In this document: positions 51,284-59,884 of the stretch, piece by piece
How positions within the stretch are numbered: position 1 is the first letter of the stretch
Layout: each line of letters begins with the position of its first letter
Assembly (NCBI RefSeq): GCF_900113685.1
Contig: NZ_FOQG01000006.1
Span: 1 to 64,000, forward strand
DNA from: Nocardioides psychrotolerans
GTDB lineage: Bacteria; Actinomycetota; Actinomycetes; Propionibacteriales; Nocardioidaceae
DNA: 64,000 nt
Direction: 5' to 3'
Notes under the pieces: generated by a model
Seen by the model: the letters and a program-made list of their open reading frames with translations, nothing else
What the model was told of the DNA's origin: nothing
Database searches by the model: none
Program-made: the position numbers and the translations under genes

Positions 51284-51466
51284 GCGCTGCGGCGGCGGGC
51301 GGCGACGCGGGAGCGTGACGTCCTGGACACGACGACCAGCCCCGACCAGCCCGCGATCCGGGTCCGCGACCTGCGGCTCCCCCCGTCTCCCCGGTGGCCA
51401 TCGGCCGCTCGATCATCGCGTCCGAGGAGGCGCCGTACGCTCGCTAACCGGCGGGTCATCGGCGGG
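51284..51466. other. Non-coding gap with possible gene remnants
   Basis: The gap between the LLM gene and the convergent acyl-CoA dehydrogenase gene holds no convincing gene. Two short readable stretches in different frames, DQPAIRVRDLRL and VAIGRSIIASEEAPYAR followed by a stop, look like ends of unrelated proteins, which hints at deletion debris but proves nothing. Confidence 0.3.
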
Positions 51467-52681
51467 TCAGCGGATGGGAGCGCCCGAGATCGTCCGGGCG
51501 ATGACGAGGCGTTGGATCTCCGAGGTGCCCTCGAAGATCGTGTAGATCTTGGCGTCGCGGGCCATCCGCTCGACGGGGTATTCACGCGTGAAGCCGTTGC
51601 CGCCGAGGATCTGCATCGCCTTCTCGGTGACGCGCACGGCGGTCTCACCGGCGAAGAGCTTGGACATGGAGCCCTCGGCCTTGTCGAAACGCTTGCCCTG
51701 GCTGGCCATCCACGCGGCGCGCCACACCATCAGCCGTGCCGCCTCGATCTGCGTCGCCATGTCGGCCAGCGCGAAGGCGATCGCCTGGTTCTCGATGATC
51801 GGCTTGCCGAACTGCTCGCGGGTCTTCGCGTAGTCGAGGGCCACCTCGTAGGCCGCACGCGCGATGCCGATCGCCTGGGCGCCGACCGCCGGACGAGTGC
51901 GCTCGAAGGTCGCCATCGAGGCGTTGCCGCTCGAGCTCGCGCCCTCACGGGCCCGCGCCATGCGCGCGTCGAGCTTCTCCTTGCCGCCGAGCAGGCAGCG
52001 GCCAGGCACGCGCACGTTGTCGAGGACGACCTCGGCGGTGTGGGAGGCGCGGATGCCGTGCTTGGCGAACTTCTGGCCCTGGGAGAGCCCCAAGGTGTTG
52101 GGAGGTACGACGAAGCTGGCCTGGCCGCGGGTGCGCAGGTCGGGGTCGACCACGGCGGTGACGACGTGCACGTCGGCCAGCCCGCCGTTGGTGGCCCAGG
52201 TCTTCGTGCCGTTGATGACCCACTCGTCGCTCGCCTCGTCGTAGCGGGCGCGGGTGCGCATCGCACCCACGTCGCTGCCCGCGTCGGGCTCGGAGGAGCA
52301 GAACGCCCCGAGCTTGAGGTCGCCGGGCTCGCCGAACATCTGCGGCACCCACTCACCGACCTGCTCGGGCGTGCCGTTGGAGGAGACGCCGGCAGCGGCG
52401 AGCGCCGTGCCGACGATGGCCAGGCCGATGCCCGCGTCACCCCAGAAGAGCTCCTCCATCGCGACCGGGATGCCCAGGCCGGTGGTGTCGAAGCTCTGCG
52501 TGGCGAAGAAGTCGAGGGAGTAGATGCCGACCTTGGCGGCCTCCTCGAGCACCGGCCAGGGGAATTCCTCGCGCTCGTCCCACTCGTGGGCCGCCGGTCG
52601 GATCACCTCCGCGGCGAACTCGTGGAGCCAGGACTTCAGCTCGAGGTGGTCGGGGCCGAGCTCGAAGGAGGGTGTCGTCAC
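51467..52681 (-). CDS. Acyl-CoA dehydrogenase
   Basis: A 404-residue acyl-CoA dehydrogenase. CSSEPDAGSDVGAMRTRARYDEASDEWVINGTKTWATNGGLADVHVV binds substrate and flavin, and the FAD/catalytic end is ILGGNGFTREYPVERMARDAKIYTIFEGTSEIQRLVIARTISG, with the expected Glu in FEGTSEIQ. It would oxidise medium- or long-chain acyl-CoA; chain length is not readable. It is transcribed alone. A terminator for the upstream secreted-protein gene lies just before its start region. Confidence 0.9.
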   Translation of the reverse strand: MTTPSFELGPDHLELKSWLHEFAAEVIRPAAHEWDEREEFPWPVLEEAAKVGIYSLDFFATQSFDTTGLGIPVAMEELFWGDAGIGLAIVGTALAAAGVSSNGTPEQVGEWVPQMFGEPGDLKLGAFCSSEPDAGSDVGAMRTRARYDEASDEWVINGTKTWATNGGLADVHVVTAVVDPDLRTRGQASFVVPPNTLGLSQGQKFAKHGIRASHTAEVVLDNVRVPGRCLLGGKEKLDARMARAREGASSSGNASMATFERTRPAVGAQAIGIARAAYEVALDYAKTREQFGKPIIENQAIAFALADMATQIEAARLMVWRAAWMASQGKRFDKAEGSMSKLFAGETAVRVTEKAMQILGGNGFTREYPVERMARDAKIYTIFEGTSEIQRLVIARTISGAPIR

Positions 52682-52709
52682 GAGCCGACCCTAGCTCCGG
52701 AAAAGCCGA

Positions 52710-52760
52710 AACCTGGCCGGCCGGCACCAGAAGGTGCCGACCGACCAGGTTGTGGTCAAG
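52710..52760 (-). terminator. Intrinsic terminator of the Ig-like repeat gene
   Basis: A 19-bp stem (52710-52728 with 52733-52751) around an AGAA loop has two positions that become G-U pairs only on the minus strand. On that strand it is followed by TCGGCTTTT. It therefore terminates the gene ending at 52779. Confidence 0.75.
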
Positions 52761-52778
52761 CGAACGGGATCGCTATGA

Positions 52779-53813
52779 CTAGGGCGCAACCAGACCGGAG
52801 CGGCTGCTGCTTGTCACGTACGACGAGGTGGCAGCCCCCCACCCTGCAGGCCGCGTAGCGGCAACAGCGCAGTAGTAGTAGTAGTTCTGGTCGCCACTGA
52901 CCAACGTCAGCGTCTTGGCGGTCTTGCCGGCGTAGACAGTCCCGGCAACGCCCGGCGATGCCGAGTTGGTGCTGTAGTACCACTGGTAGGCGTAGGTCTT
53001 GGCGTTGAACCAGGTGCCCGGGTTGCAGGTGAGCACCTTGCCGACCTTTGCGGTTCCGCCGACGGTGGGAGCCGTACGGTTCACCGGGGTGCCCTTGTAC
53101 TTCGGCAGCATCACCGGCGCGCTCTGGGCGAACCCGCTGGTCGCGTATCCGTTGTCCATCGCAACGAGGCACGCGATCTTTGCCCGGCTGTCGAGCGCCG
53201 TCGTCAGGTAGGTGTCCTCGTCGGCCCCTTCGATCGGCGACCCGTCGCGCGTCCAGGCGTAGTAGACGTCCGCGTCGTCGGCATTGTCCCACCACCCGGT
53301 GTTACAGGTCAGCGAGTCGTAGCCGGTGAGGAAGCCGCCGGGCTTGGTAACGGTGACCGCGCTCCAGGAAGCCAGGGACGGACCCGCATCACCTGAGGGC
53401 GGCGGAGTGCTGCCAGCCACGGTGACCGGAGCGGTCGTGTGCTCCGACGAGAAGTCGCTGTCGGCCGTGGCCGCGCGCACGCGGCAGGTCAGGGAGTGGC
53501 CCTTGTCGGCCGCCGTCACCGTGTAGTACTGGCTACTGCCAAGCAACAGGCTGCTGTCGCGGTAGTAGCGGTACTCGAACTGCGTGACCGCGTCGCCATC
53601 ACCGGCCTGCCACTCACCCCTGTTGCAGGTGAGTTGATCGGTTTCGTTGGCTGACGTGACCGGGGTGGCGCCGATGCTCAGATAGGGCGCCTTGGTGTTC
53701 CAGGGAGGCGAGTCGCTCGCCTGGGCGGACGCTGACATCCCCATGACGATGACCGGGGCCATCATTGTGACGAGCGCGGTGGCCAACAGGCCGAGGCGCG
53801 TTTGCTTTTTCAT
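52779..53813 (-). CDS. Secreted protein with three Ig-like Cys-paired repeats
   Basis: A 344-residue exported protein. Residues 1-32 form a signal peptide (MKKQTRLGLLATALVTMMAP onward, cleavage near AQA). Three repeats follow, each starting with an LTCN-x-G-x-W segment and ending in a second Cys: Cys63-Cys110, Cys170-Cys215 and Cys263-Cys315. This matches the bacterial Ig-like repeats common in actinobacterial surface proteins, which are thought to bind sugars or cells. There is no anchor, so it is probably released. GC content is visibly lower than in neighbours. A GGGGGA site precedes the ATG. Confidence 0.82.
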   Translation of the reverse strand: MKKQTRLGLLATALVTMMAPVIVMGMSASAQASDSPPWNTKAPYLSIGATPVTSANETDQLTCNRGEWQAGDGDAVTQFEYRYYRDSSLLLGSSQYYTVTAADKGHSLTCRVRAATADSDFSSEHTTAPVTVAGSTPPPSGDAGPSLASWSAVTVTKPGGFLTGYDSLTCNTGWWDNADDADVYYAWTRDGSPIEGADEDTYLTTALDSRAKIACLVAMDNGYATSGFAQSAPVMLPKYKGTPVNRTAPTVGGTAKVGKVLTCNPGTWFNAKTYAYQWYYSTNSASPGVAGTVYAGKTAKTLTLVSGDQNYYYYCAVAATRPAGWGAATSSYVTSSSRSGLVAP

Positions 53814-53965
53814 GAGAATGTCCCCCGTTGTCGAATCCGAGATTCACGCCCCCCAGCGTGTCGACATCCCCATGTCCTGCCTGACGCCTTGACCGTAGGC
53901 GCATCCCCAATGGAGGGGAAGAGGAGCATGCGCTGGTCTGGACAACCAATCTCAGTTCTTCTGGC

Positions 53966-54394
53966 TCAGTCGGCGTCCTCGTCGCTCACATCGGTCTCGG
54001 CGCCGTCGGCGAGGATCCCGTAGAGCTTGCGGCGGGTGTCGACGAGCACCTCCATGGCGGCCGCGCGCTGCTGCTCGGAGCCGGAGGTGACGATCTGCCA
54101 CACGGCTCCCATGAGCTGGCCGATCTCGGGCTTGAGGTCGCCGGCACCGCTTTCCTCGGCTGCCTTCTCGCGACGCTCGAACGGCGCCCACACCCCGGCG
54201 AGCTCGTCGGTGTGCGCGGCGACGTACGTCGCACCCTCGGCCGTGAGCCGCAGGGCGCGACGACCGCGCCCCTCGTCGGTCTCGACGAGACCCTCGTCCT
54301 CGAGCTGCTGGATGGTCGGGTAGACCGATCCGGGGCTCGGACGCCAGGCGTCCTTGCTCTTCTCGGCGATCTGCCGACACCCGATCGCACACAA
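53966..54394 (-). CDS. PadR-family regulator, apparently 5'-truncated
   Basis: A PadR-type frame of 142 residues with a TTG start. KDAWRPSPGSVYPTIQQLEDEGLVETDEGRGRRALRLTAEG is the family recognition-helix and wing region, and a helical C-terminal part follows. The normal first helix (about 15-20 residues ending in MHGYQII) is missing: an in-frame TGA occurs 14 codons before the start and only GCRQIAEKS survives. A deletion or frameshift at the 5' end is likely, so the protein may be non-functional. It could have controlled the membrane protein gene upstream. Confidence 0.55.
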   Translation of the reverse strand: MCAIGCRQIAEKSKDAWRPSPGSVYPTIQQLEDEGLVETDEGRGRRALRLTAEGATYVAAHTDELAGVWAPFERREKAAEESGAGDLKPEIGQLMGAVWQIVTSGSEQQRAAAMEVLVDTRRKLYGILADGAETDVSDEDAD

Positions 54395-54555
54395 GCCGGA
54401 GGCGCTCGACGAGCCGGGCGTGCATCAGCGGCCGGGTCCACCTCCCTCCCCCCGGATGTCGGCAGCTCGCCACCGTCGGGGCTAGCGTCACGCTCAGCCG
54501 CGTTCGGCGTTCGGCGATCGGCGTCCGGCGATCGGCGATCGCCGGGCCGCAGCCA

Positions 54556-55179
54556 TCAGCGAGCGGCGGGCCGACCGGCGCGCAGCGAGGCGAGCCAGCC
54601 CAGGACCAGCGCGCCGCCGAGGGTGACGAGCGCGAGACCAGGCACGACCAGGTCGGCGTTGCGAGAACCCGGTTCGAGGAACCCGTAGAACCCGGGGTCG
54701 GACTGCCGGTAGGCCACCAGGTAGGCGGCGGGCAGCACCAGTCCGGCGATGGGGTGCCAGAGCCGGATCGGCCCGCGGGCCAGCAGCACGTAGTCGGCCA
54801 CCACCAGCGCCGGCGTCACCGCGTGCACCAGCACCGACCAGCCCGGGCTGTAGTCACCGGTGAGCAGCACGGAGTGGACACCCGCGACCACGACCATCAG
54901 CACCGCGAGCATCCCGCGCAGGAGGGTCGCCTCGACGCGCGGTGCAGCCAGGGCCGTGACGGCCAGCCCGGTGTAGGTAACCGCCACGAGCAGGCTCGCG
55001 GCGACGGGGAGCGTGCGGACGTCGCCGCCGTACGACGCCAGCGACAGCCCCACCCCACCAGCAGCCGACGCGACGACCGTCAGCCGCCACAGCCAGGTGG
55101 GCACCAGCGGTGCGAGCGCGCGTGGCAGGTCGACCGGCTGGATCGCGGAGCTGTTGGGGAACGCCGGGACGGTCGTCAT
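54556..55179 (-). CDS. Pr6Pr-like multi-span membrane protein
   Basis: A 207-residue membrane protein with about six hydrophobic segments. GDYSPGWSVLVHAVTPALVVADYVLLARGPIRLWHPIAGLVLPAAYLV resembles the Pr6Pr/FAR-17a-AIG1-like family of actinobacteria, and FYGFLEP near residue 165 supports it. Function is unknown. The gene follows the M3 peptidase gene by 58 bp on the same strand and precedes the PadR remnant. Confidence 0.72.
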   Translation of the reverse strand: MTTVPAFPNSSAIQPVDLPRALAPLVPTWLWRLTVVASAAGGVGLSLASYGGDVRTLPVAASLLVAVTYTGLAVTALAAPRVEATLLRGMLAVLMVVVAGVHSVLLTGDYSPGWSVLVHAVTPALVVADYVLLARGPIRLWHPIAGLVLPAAYLVAYRQSDPGFYGFLEPGSRNADLVVPGLALVTLGGALVLGWLASLRAGRPAAR

Positions 55180-55237
55180 GTCCGGTCAACGCCGGGCAAG
55201 CCGCAGGGTCACGCCGGCCCGTCGACCAGCAAGCAGA

Positions 55238-57163
55238 TCAGCCGGCGAGCCAGGCGGCGTAGGCGTCGAAGGTGTAGGGCCGACCGAGGAAGTCCTCGAC
55301 CAGGTCGGCCGCGTCCTTGCTGCCGCCGGGCGCGAGCACGAGGTCGCGGTAGCGCCCGGCCGTCCCCACATCGAACAGGTCAGCGGCGTCGAAGGCGCTG
55401 AAGAGGTCCTTGGCGATGACCAGCGACCACATGTAGGTGTAGTAGGCCGAGCTGTAGCCACCGAGGTGGCCGAAGCTGGCGAACATGTGGGTGTTCTCGA
55501 TGTAGGGGAACGGCGAGTAGCGCGTCTGGAGCTCCCGGGTCTTCGCGGTGAGGTCCTCGGGCCGCTCGGTGTGGAACCAGTAGGACATCGAGGCGTAGAA
55601 CATCTGCTGGCGCGCGAGGTAGGCCTTGCCGAAGTCGTCGCCGGTGCGCATCCGCTCGACCAGGTCGGCCGGGATCGGCTCGCCGGCGGCGTCGGTCGCG
55701 AAGGACGCGAGGACCGCTGGGTCCCAGGCCCACTCCTCGAGCATCTGGCTCGGCGCCTCGACGAAGTCCCACTCGGTGGCGACGCCGGCGAAGCGGGTCC
55801 ACTCGGCGCGACCGCCGAGGACGTGGTGCACCAGGTGGCCGAACTCGTGGAAGAGCGTCACGACGTGGTCATGCTCCATCAGCCCGCGCGCGAAGTTGCA
55901 GACCAGGACACCCTCGGGCAGCTGCTTGCCGAGCACGCCGTCGGTGAGGGTGAACTGGGCGGCGTGCTTGTACTTGCCGTCGCGCGGGTGCAGGTCGAGG
56001 TAGATCCGGCCGATCGGCTTGTCGCCGGTCACGCCGGCGTCGAAGACGTCGTACGCCGTCACGTCGTCGGCCCACACGTCCGCACCGGGCACCGGCTCGT
56101 AGCGCAGGTCGAAGAGCCGGCCGGTGACGTCGAGGAGACCCTGGCGCACCTTGACGAAGTCGAAGTAGGTGCGCACCTGCTGCGCGTCGACCTGGAGCTG
56201 CTCCTTGCGGACCAGCTCCTCGTAGTAGGACGCGTCGGCGCCGGTGATGTGCTCGGCGTCGGGGTTGTCCTGGCGGAAGCGCGCCATCAGGATCGCCAGG
56301 TCGCGCCGCATCGGCACCTCGGCGGCCTCGGTGATCTTGTCGATGAACTCGGGGATCGCCGGGCCGGTGCCGATCATCTTCACGTCGGCGTCATAAGAGG
56401 CCCAGTCGGCGTAGCCGACCAGCGTCGCCAGCTCGTGGCGCAGCGCGAACATCTCCCTCAGCAGCGCGTCGTTGGTCGGCCAGCCGCGGTCGAGGAAGGC
56501 CATCGTGATGTCGCGTCGCACGCCGGCGTCGTGGGCGAACATCCGGACCGGTACGACGTCGGGGTAGTCGGTCGTGACCGTCACCAACCCGGCCTCACCG
56601 GCCGGGTGCGCCTCGAGCCAGTCGGCCGGCAGCCCGTCGAGCCGCTCCGGTGCGACCCGGATCGAGCGCACGTCGTCGCGGATCACCTTGCCGAACTCCT
56701 GGTCCAGCTCGGTGATGCGCTCCTGGATGGCGGTGATGCGGGCGCGGGTCCCGTCGTCCTGGTCGACGCCCGAGCGGCGGAAGTCGTCGAGCACCTTGGT
56801 CAGGAGCCGGCTGGCCTGGTCGTCCAGCCCGGACGGATCGAGGGGAGCGAAGACGTCGAAGAGCGCGCGGTCGAGGCTCAGCTCGGTGATCAGCTTCATC
56901 ACGTCCTGCTCGGCCTTCTCGGCCGCGTCGCGCACGTCCTCGGCGGGGTGGACGTTGCTGAGCAGCGAGCCCATCGCCGCGACGTTGGACAGCTGGAGGC
57001 TGATCTCGTCCCACTGCCGCAGCGCGTCGAGGGTGTCGGTCGGCGGCGCGGCACGCAAGGCGTCGACGAGGCGGCGGGCGGTGTCCATCCCCTCGCTCGC
57101 GCGAGTCTGCACCCAGGCGAGGGCGTCGGCGGCGGCAGGAAGGGCGAGGGTCGTCGTCGTCAC
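55238..57163 (-). CDS. M3-family oligopeptidase (zinc metallopeptidase)
   Basis: A 641-residue thimet-oligopeptidase/Dcp-type enzyme. The zinc motif HEFGH is at residues 439-443 with the third ligand Glu in the downstream AGVATEWDFVEAPSQMLEEW helix (family M3 uses HEXXH plus a downstream Glu). The C-terminal YSSAYYTYMWSLVIAKDLFSAF segment is also typical. It degrades short peptides in the cytoplasm. The start is taken as GTG at 57163 (VTTTTLALPAAADAL); an in-frame start at 57208 is possible. It is divergent from the GH6 gene over 218 bp. Confidence 0.9.
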   Translation of the reverse strand: MTTTTLALPAAADALAWVQTRASEGMDTARRLVDALRAAPPTDTLDALRQWDEISLQLSNVAAMGSLLSNVHPAEDVRDAAEKAEQDVMKLITELSLDRALFDVFAPLDPSGLDDQASRLLTKVLDDFRRSGVDQDDGTRARITAIQERITELDQEFGKVIRDDVRSIRVAPERLDGLPADWLEAHPAGEAGLVTVTTDYPDVVPVRMFAHDAGVRRDITMAFLDRGWPTNDALLREMFALRHELATLVGYADWASYDADVKMIGTGPAIPEFIDKITEAAEVPMRRDLAILMARFRQDNPDAEHITGADASYYEELVRKEQLQVDAQQVRTYFDFVKVRQGLLDVTGRLFDLRYEPVPGADVWADDVTAYDVFDAGVTGDKPIGRIYLDLHPRDGKYKHAAQFTLTDGVLGKQLPEGVLVCNFARGLMEHDHVVTLFHEFGHLVHHVLGGRAEWTRFAGVATEWDFVEAPSQMLEEWAWDPAVLASFATDAAGEPIPADLVERMRTGDDFGKAYLARQQMFYASMSYWFHTERPEDLTAKTRELQTRYSPFPYIENTHMFASFGHLGGYSSAYYTYMWSLVIAKDLFSAFDAADLFDVGTAGRYRDLVLAPGGSKDAADLVEDFLGRPYTFDAYAAWLAG

Positions 57164-57381
57164 GCGCCCACCCTGCCACGGCCCTGCGGAGTCGGCGCGT
57201 CGTGACATCCCGCCACAGAGGTCGGCCCGCGTCGCGTGGAAGGCGTGGTCGTCGACGTCGACGTTGCCGTTGCCGTGGACCGGGAGCAGGCACTGAGCCG
57301 TGGTGGTTTCCTCCTGGTGCCGGGCAGTGACGATCGGGTGAAGCGGCCGCGCGATGCGGCCGACCCACCTACCCTGGCTCC

Positions 57382-58464
57382 GTGCCCTCCCCGATCAAGC
57401 GCGTCCCTGCCATGCGCTCCGGCGCGGTCCTGATGACCGCGCTGTCGCTGGCCGGCGCCCTGCTGGGCGGCGCGGGCAGCCCGTCCTCCGCGGCCCTGGA
57501 GCGGCTCGTGGCGCCCTCCACGAGCTCGGCCAGCACGGCCAGCACGGAGTCGGCCGGCACCTCAGCAGCAACAGCAGGAGAGGAGCCGCGTCGCGCGAGC
57601 GACCCTCGTCGTACGCGTGGCCTCTTCGTCGACCCGCTGATGAAGGCCGCCCAGGCGGGCGCGGAGTTCGACCGGATCGGCAAGCGACCGCAGCCGTTGT
57701 GGATCACCGACTACTACCAGCCGGCGACGGTCCAGGCCGACGTACGTCGCTATGTCGGGCGGGCGCAGAAGGCCAAGAAGACGCCGCTGCTGACGATCTA
57801 CAACATCCCCGACCGCGACTGCGGGCTCTACTCCTCGCAGGACGAGCAGATCACTGACGCCTACTACCGCTCCTGGGTGACGAAGGCCGCGGCCGGGCTC
57901 ACCAGGTCCAAGCCGATCGTGGTGCTCGAGCCGGACGCGCTGGCCTTCATCGACAACCCGCAGTGCACCGGTCGCGGCGACCGTGTGGGCCTGATCCGCT
58001 ACGCCGCCAAGAAGCTGACGGCCGCGGGCGCATGGGTCTACATCGACGCCGGTCACTCCGGCTGGCAGGCGCCCGACCACATGGCCCTGCTGCTCAAGCA
58101 GGCAGGCATCGGCGCCACCCGCGGCTTCAGCTCCAACGTCGCCAACAGCCGCGCCACGCCCGACGAGGTGGTCTACGCCCGCGCGATCCTCGCGGAGCTG
58201 AAGAAGATCGGCGTGACGGGCGTGAAGTACGTCCTCGACACCGGCCGCAGCGGCGCCGGGCGGGAGGGCCCGGAGAACGGCGACGTCTGCAACCCGCTGG
58301 CCGCCCGACTCGGTGCGACGCCCAGACTGGTCTTCCGGGGCGCCTTCGACGGCCGGCTCTGGGTCAAGAACCCCGGCGAGTCCGACGGTCCGTGCAACGG
58401 CGGCCCGACGTCCGGCGAGTGGTGGCCCGACGGCGCACGGCGCCTGATGGGCACGCTTCCCTGA
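57382..58464 (+). CDS. Secreted glycoside hydrolase family 6 (endoglucanase/cellobiohydrolase)
   Basis: A 360-residue exported cellulase. A signal peptide occupies about residues 1-40, then a Ser/Thr/Ala-rich linker. The GH6 motifs are intact: TIYNIPDRDCG near residue 133, VVLEPDALAF near 182 and DAGHSGW near 228, carrying the catalytic Asp residues, and NGDVCNPLAARLG plus WVKNPGESDG close the site. No carbohydrate-binding module is seen. The start is GTG at 57382. The released cello-oligomers could feed the cytoplasmic GH1 enzyme at 22 kb. It is convergent with the DUF427 gene. Confidence 0.9.
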   Translation: MPSPIKRVPAMRSGAVLMTALSLAGALLGGAGSPSSAALERLVAPSTSSASTASTESAGTSAATAGEEPRRASDPRRTRGLFVDPLMKAAQAGAEFDRIGKRPQPLWITDYYQPATVQADVRRYVGRAQKAKKTPLLTIYNIPDRDCGLYSSQDEQITDAYYRSWVTKAAAGLTRSKPIVVLEPDALAFIDNPQCTGRGDRVGLIRYAAKKLTAAGAWVYIDAGHSGWQAPDHMALLLKQAGIGATRGFSSNVANSRATPDEVVYARAILAELKKIGVTGVKYVLDTGRSGAGREGPENGDVCNPLAARLGATPRLVFRGAFDGRLWVKNPGESDGPCNGGPTSGEWWPDGARRLMGTLP

Positions 58465-58470
58465 CGGACC

Positions 58471-58980
58471 TCACCAGCCCATCGAGCCCGGGATCCCCTT
58501 GAACGGCCCGACGACCGTGCTGGTGATCCACCCGCCGTAGAAGCCGCCCGGTTGCGGCTGCACGGCCTCGTCGTTCACCGTGCACCGGTCGACGGCTGCC
58601 GCCATCACCGCGATCGCGCCGGCGATCGGCCCGAAGCCCTTCGTGGGCGTGCGGTAGGTCCACGCCGCCTTGCTGGCCACCACGTCACCCTGCGGACCGG
58701 CGGACACCAGGTCGAAGTAGCTCGCCTCGCCCTTCCACTCGCACCACGACGCACCCGACACCTCACGCAGCACGCCGGGCTCGAAGGCCTCGGCCGGCAG
58801 ATAGTACGTCGGCGGGTGGCTGGTCTCGAGCACCCGCCAGGCCGCCGTCGTGCGGGCGATCACGCGGCCGCCGAGCTCCACGGTGATGCTGACGTTGGTC
58901 GTCTCCAGCGCCGGCGGTCGCGGGTAGTCCCACACCGACTCCTGGCCGGGTCCGGGCTTCTCGGGAACGGGGCGTCGCAT
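58471..58980 (-). CDS. DUF427 domain protein
   Basis: A 169-residue DUF427 protein. WRVLETSHPPTYYLPAEAF (near residue 48) and GASWCEWKGEASYFDLV (near 79) are the usual family motifs, and a C-terminal extension (CTVNDEAVQPQPGGFYGGWITSTVVGPFKG) is seen in actinobacterial members. The biochemical function of the family is not established. It ends 6 bp from the convergent GH6 stop, and copy B of the 65-bp palindrome lies 36 bp upstream of its start. It is probably transcribed from a promoter within that gap. Confidence 0.85.
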   Translation of the reverse strand: MRRPVPEKPGPGQESVWDYPRPPALETTNVSITVELGGRVIARTTAAWRVLETSHPPTYYLPAEAFEPGVLREVSGASWCEWKGEASYFDLVSAGPQGDVVASKAAWTYRTPTKGFGPIAGAIAVMAAAVDRCTVNDEAVQPQPGGFYGGWITSTVVGPFKGIPGSMGW

Positions 58981-59015
58981 GTGGTCCAGTGAACTCCTGC
59001 GCGCCAAGGTCGTGG

Positions 59016-59080
59016 GCGTCGAGTGACGCCAAGAGCATGCTCCACAGGGGTCTGGACATGCCGGATGCGTCACTCGACGC
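59016..59080 (+). repeat. 65-bp dispersed palindromic element, copy B
   Basis: The arms GCGTCGAGTGACGC (59016-59029) and GCGTCACTCGACGC (59067-59080) are perfectly complementary; the 37-bp centre contains GCATGCTCC and GGACATGC, which pair around a one-base bulge. The right arm contains the stop codon of the DinB gene. The element matches copies A and C. Confidence 0.88.
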
Positions 59081-59579
59081 GAGCCAGCAGCCCCCGCACG
59101 TAGGCGGCCTGGCCGACGTGCTGGGTGTCGTCGTTGACGACGCTCACCAGGCGCATGCCGAGCGTGACCGGCGGCTCCCAGTGCTTGTCGACGACGCGGT
59201 CGAGGTCCTCGGCCGTCAGCGTCGAGAGGTAGCGATGAGTCTGCTCGTGGACCGCGTGGAGGTAGTCGGCCAGCAGGTCGGCGTCGACGCGGACCTGCGC
59301 GACCTCGTCGGTGTCCTGGCCGTAGCCGATCTCGGCGGGATCGAAGGGCAGGTCGAAACGCCCGACGTAGCCCTGCGCGGTGTAGACCTGCTCGATCCCA
59401 GCGACCGCGGCCACGTGGTCGTCCTGGACCCGTGCCAGGTGCCACACCAGCCAGCCGATCGAGTTGGCGTCCGGGGTCGGGCGGTGGGCCAGCTGGTCCT
59501 CGGTGAGACCGTCGAGCAGGGCGTCGGCGCTCTCGACGATGCGGATGAAGTGGTCCTGGAGCAGGTCTGCCGGAGTCAT
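59070..59579 (-). CDS. DinB-superfamily (DUF664-like) protein
   Basis: A 169-residue four-helix DinB-fold protein. WLVWHLARVQDDHVAAVAG and HVGQAAYVRGLLARV carry the metal-binding histidines of the family, which includes mycothiol-dependent enzymes. The function is unknown. The last two codons and stop (Val-Glu-stop) lie inside the arm of the 65-bp palindrome, so the element appears to have become part of the gene's end. It has no close operon partner. Confidence 0.82.
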   Translation of the reverse strand: MTPADLLQDHFIRIVESADALLDGLTEDQLAHRPTPDANSIGWLVWHLARVQDDHVAAVAGIEQVYTAQGYVGRFDLPFDPAEIGYGQDTDEVAQVRVDADLLADYLHAVHEQTHRYLSTLTAEDLDRVVDKHWEPPVTLGMRLVSVVNDDTQHVGQAAYVRGLLARVE

Positions 59580-59630
59580 GCTCCGACGCTACGGGGGCGC
59601 CGGTCAGCGACCCCGGGCACCGCAGGGACG

Positions 59631-59795
59631 TCAGGTCGAGACCCGGAACGGCACGCCCGTGGGTCGGCGCACGTAGGCACCCTCGGCCCAGGCATTGGCC
59701 TCCCGGCATAAGTGGGCGCCCTGGCTGAAGGTCAGGATCTGCCTCGGGCGTCGTCGTACGTCGAGCGGGGCGGTCCAGCCGAGCGGGGCGGCTCG
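59631..59795 (-). pseudogene. Decayed cytochrome P450 C-terminal fragment
   Basis: A frame of about 55 residues carries PLDVRRRPRQILTFSQGAHLC, which matches the end of a P450: the FxxGxHxC heme-binding loop is readable. The residues after Cys that should be Leu-Gly-Ala-Ala are Arg-Glu-Ala-Asn, and a rare TTA leucine codon is present just before Cys. No upstream P450 sequence remains. It appears to be a remnant of a deleted gene rather than a functional protein. Confidence 0.45.
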
Positions 59796-59806
59796 GCTCG
59801 GCGCAT

Positions 59807-59874
59807 GTAACACGTCGTTACCGCATCTACCCGACCGTTGCAGCGCGCGGGTAGATGGGTGGACAGCGTGTTAC
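59807..59874. repeat. 68-bp dispersed palindrome, copy 2
   Basis: Arms of 31 bp (59807-59837 and 59844-59874) flank a TTGCAG loop, the same architecture and loop as copy 1 at 24828-24895, though the arms have diverged from each other. It lies 10 bp beyond the stop of the DUF429-RelA/SpoT gene and so may terminate that transcript. Confidence 0.8.
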
Positions 59875-59884
59875 AAGAGTCGCC

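Noticed and set aside
57164..57381. Possible CebR-type operator between the M3 peptidase and GH6 genes
   Set aside because: No TGGGAGCGCTCCCA-like palindrome was found; only loose repeats of CGTCGACGTCGACG are seen.
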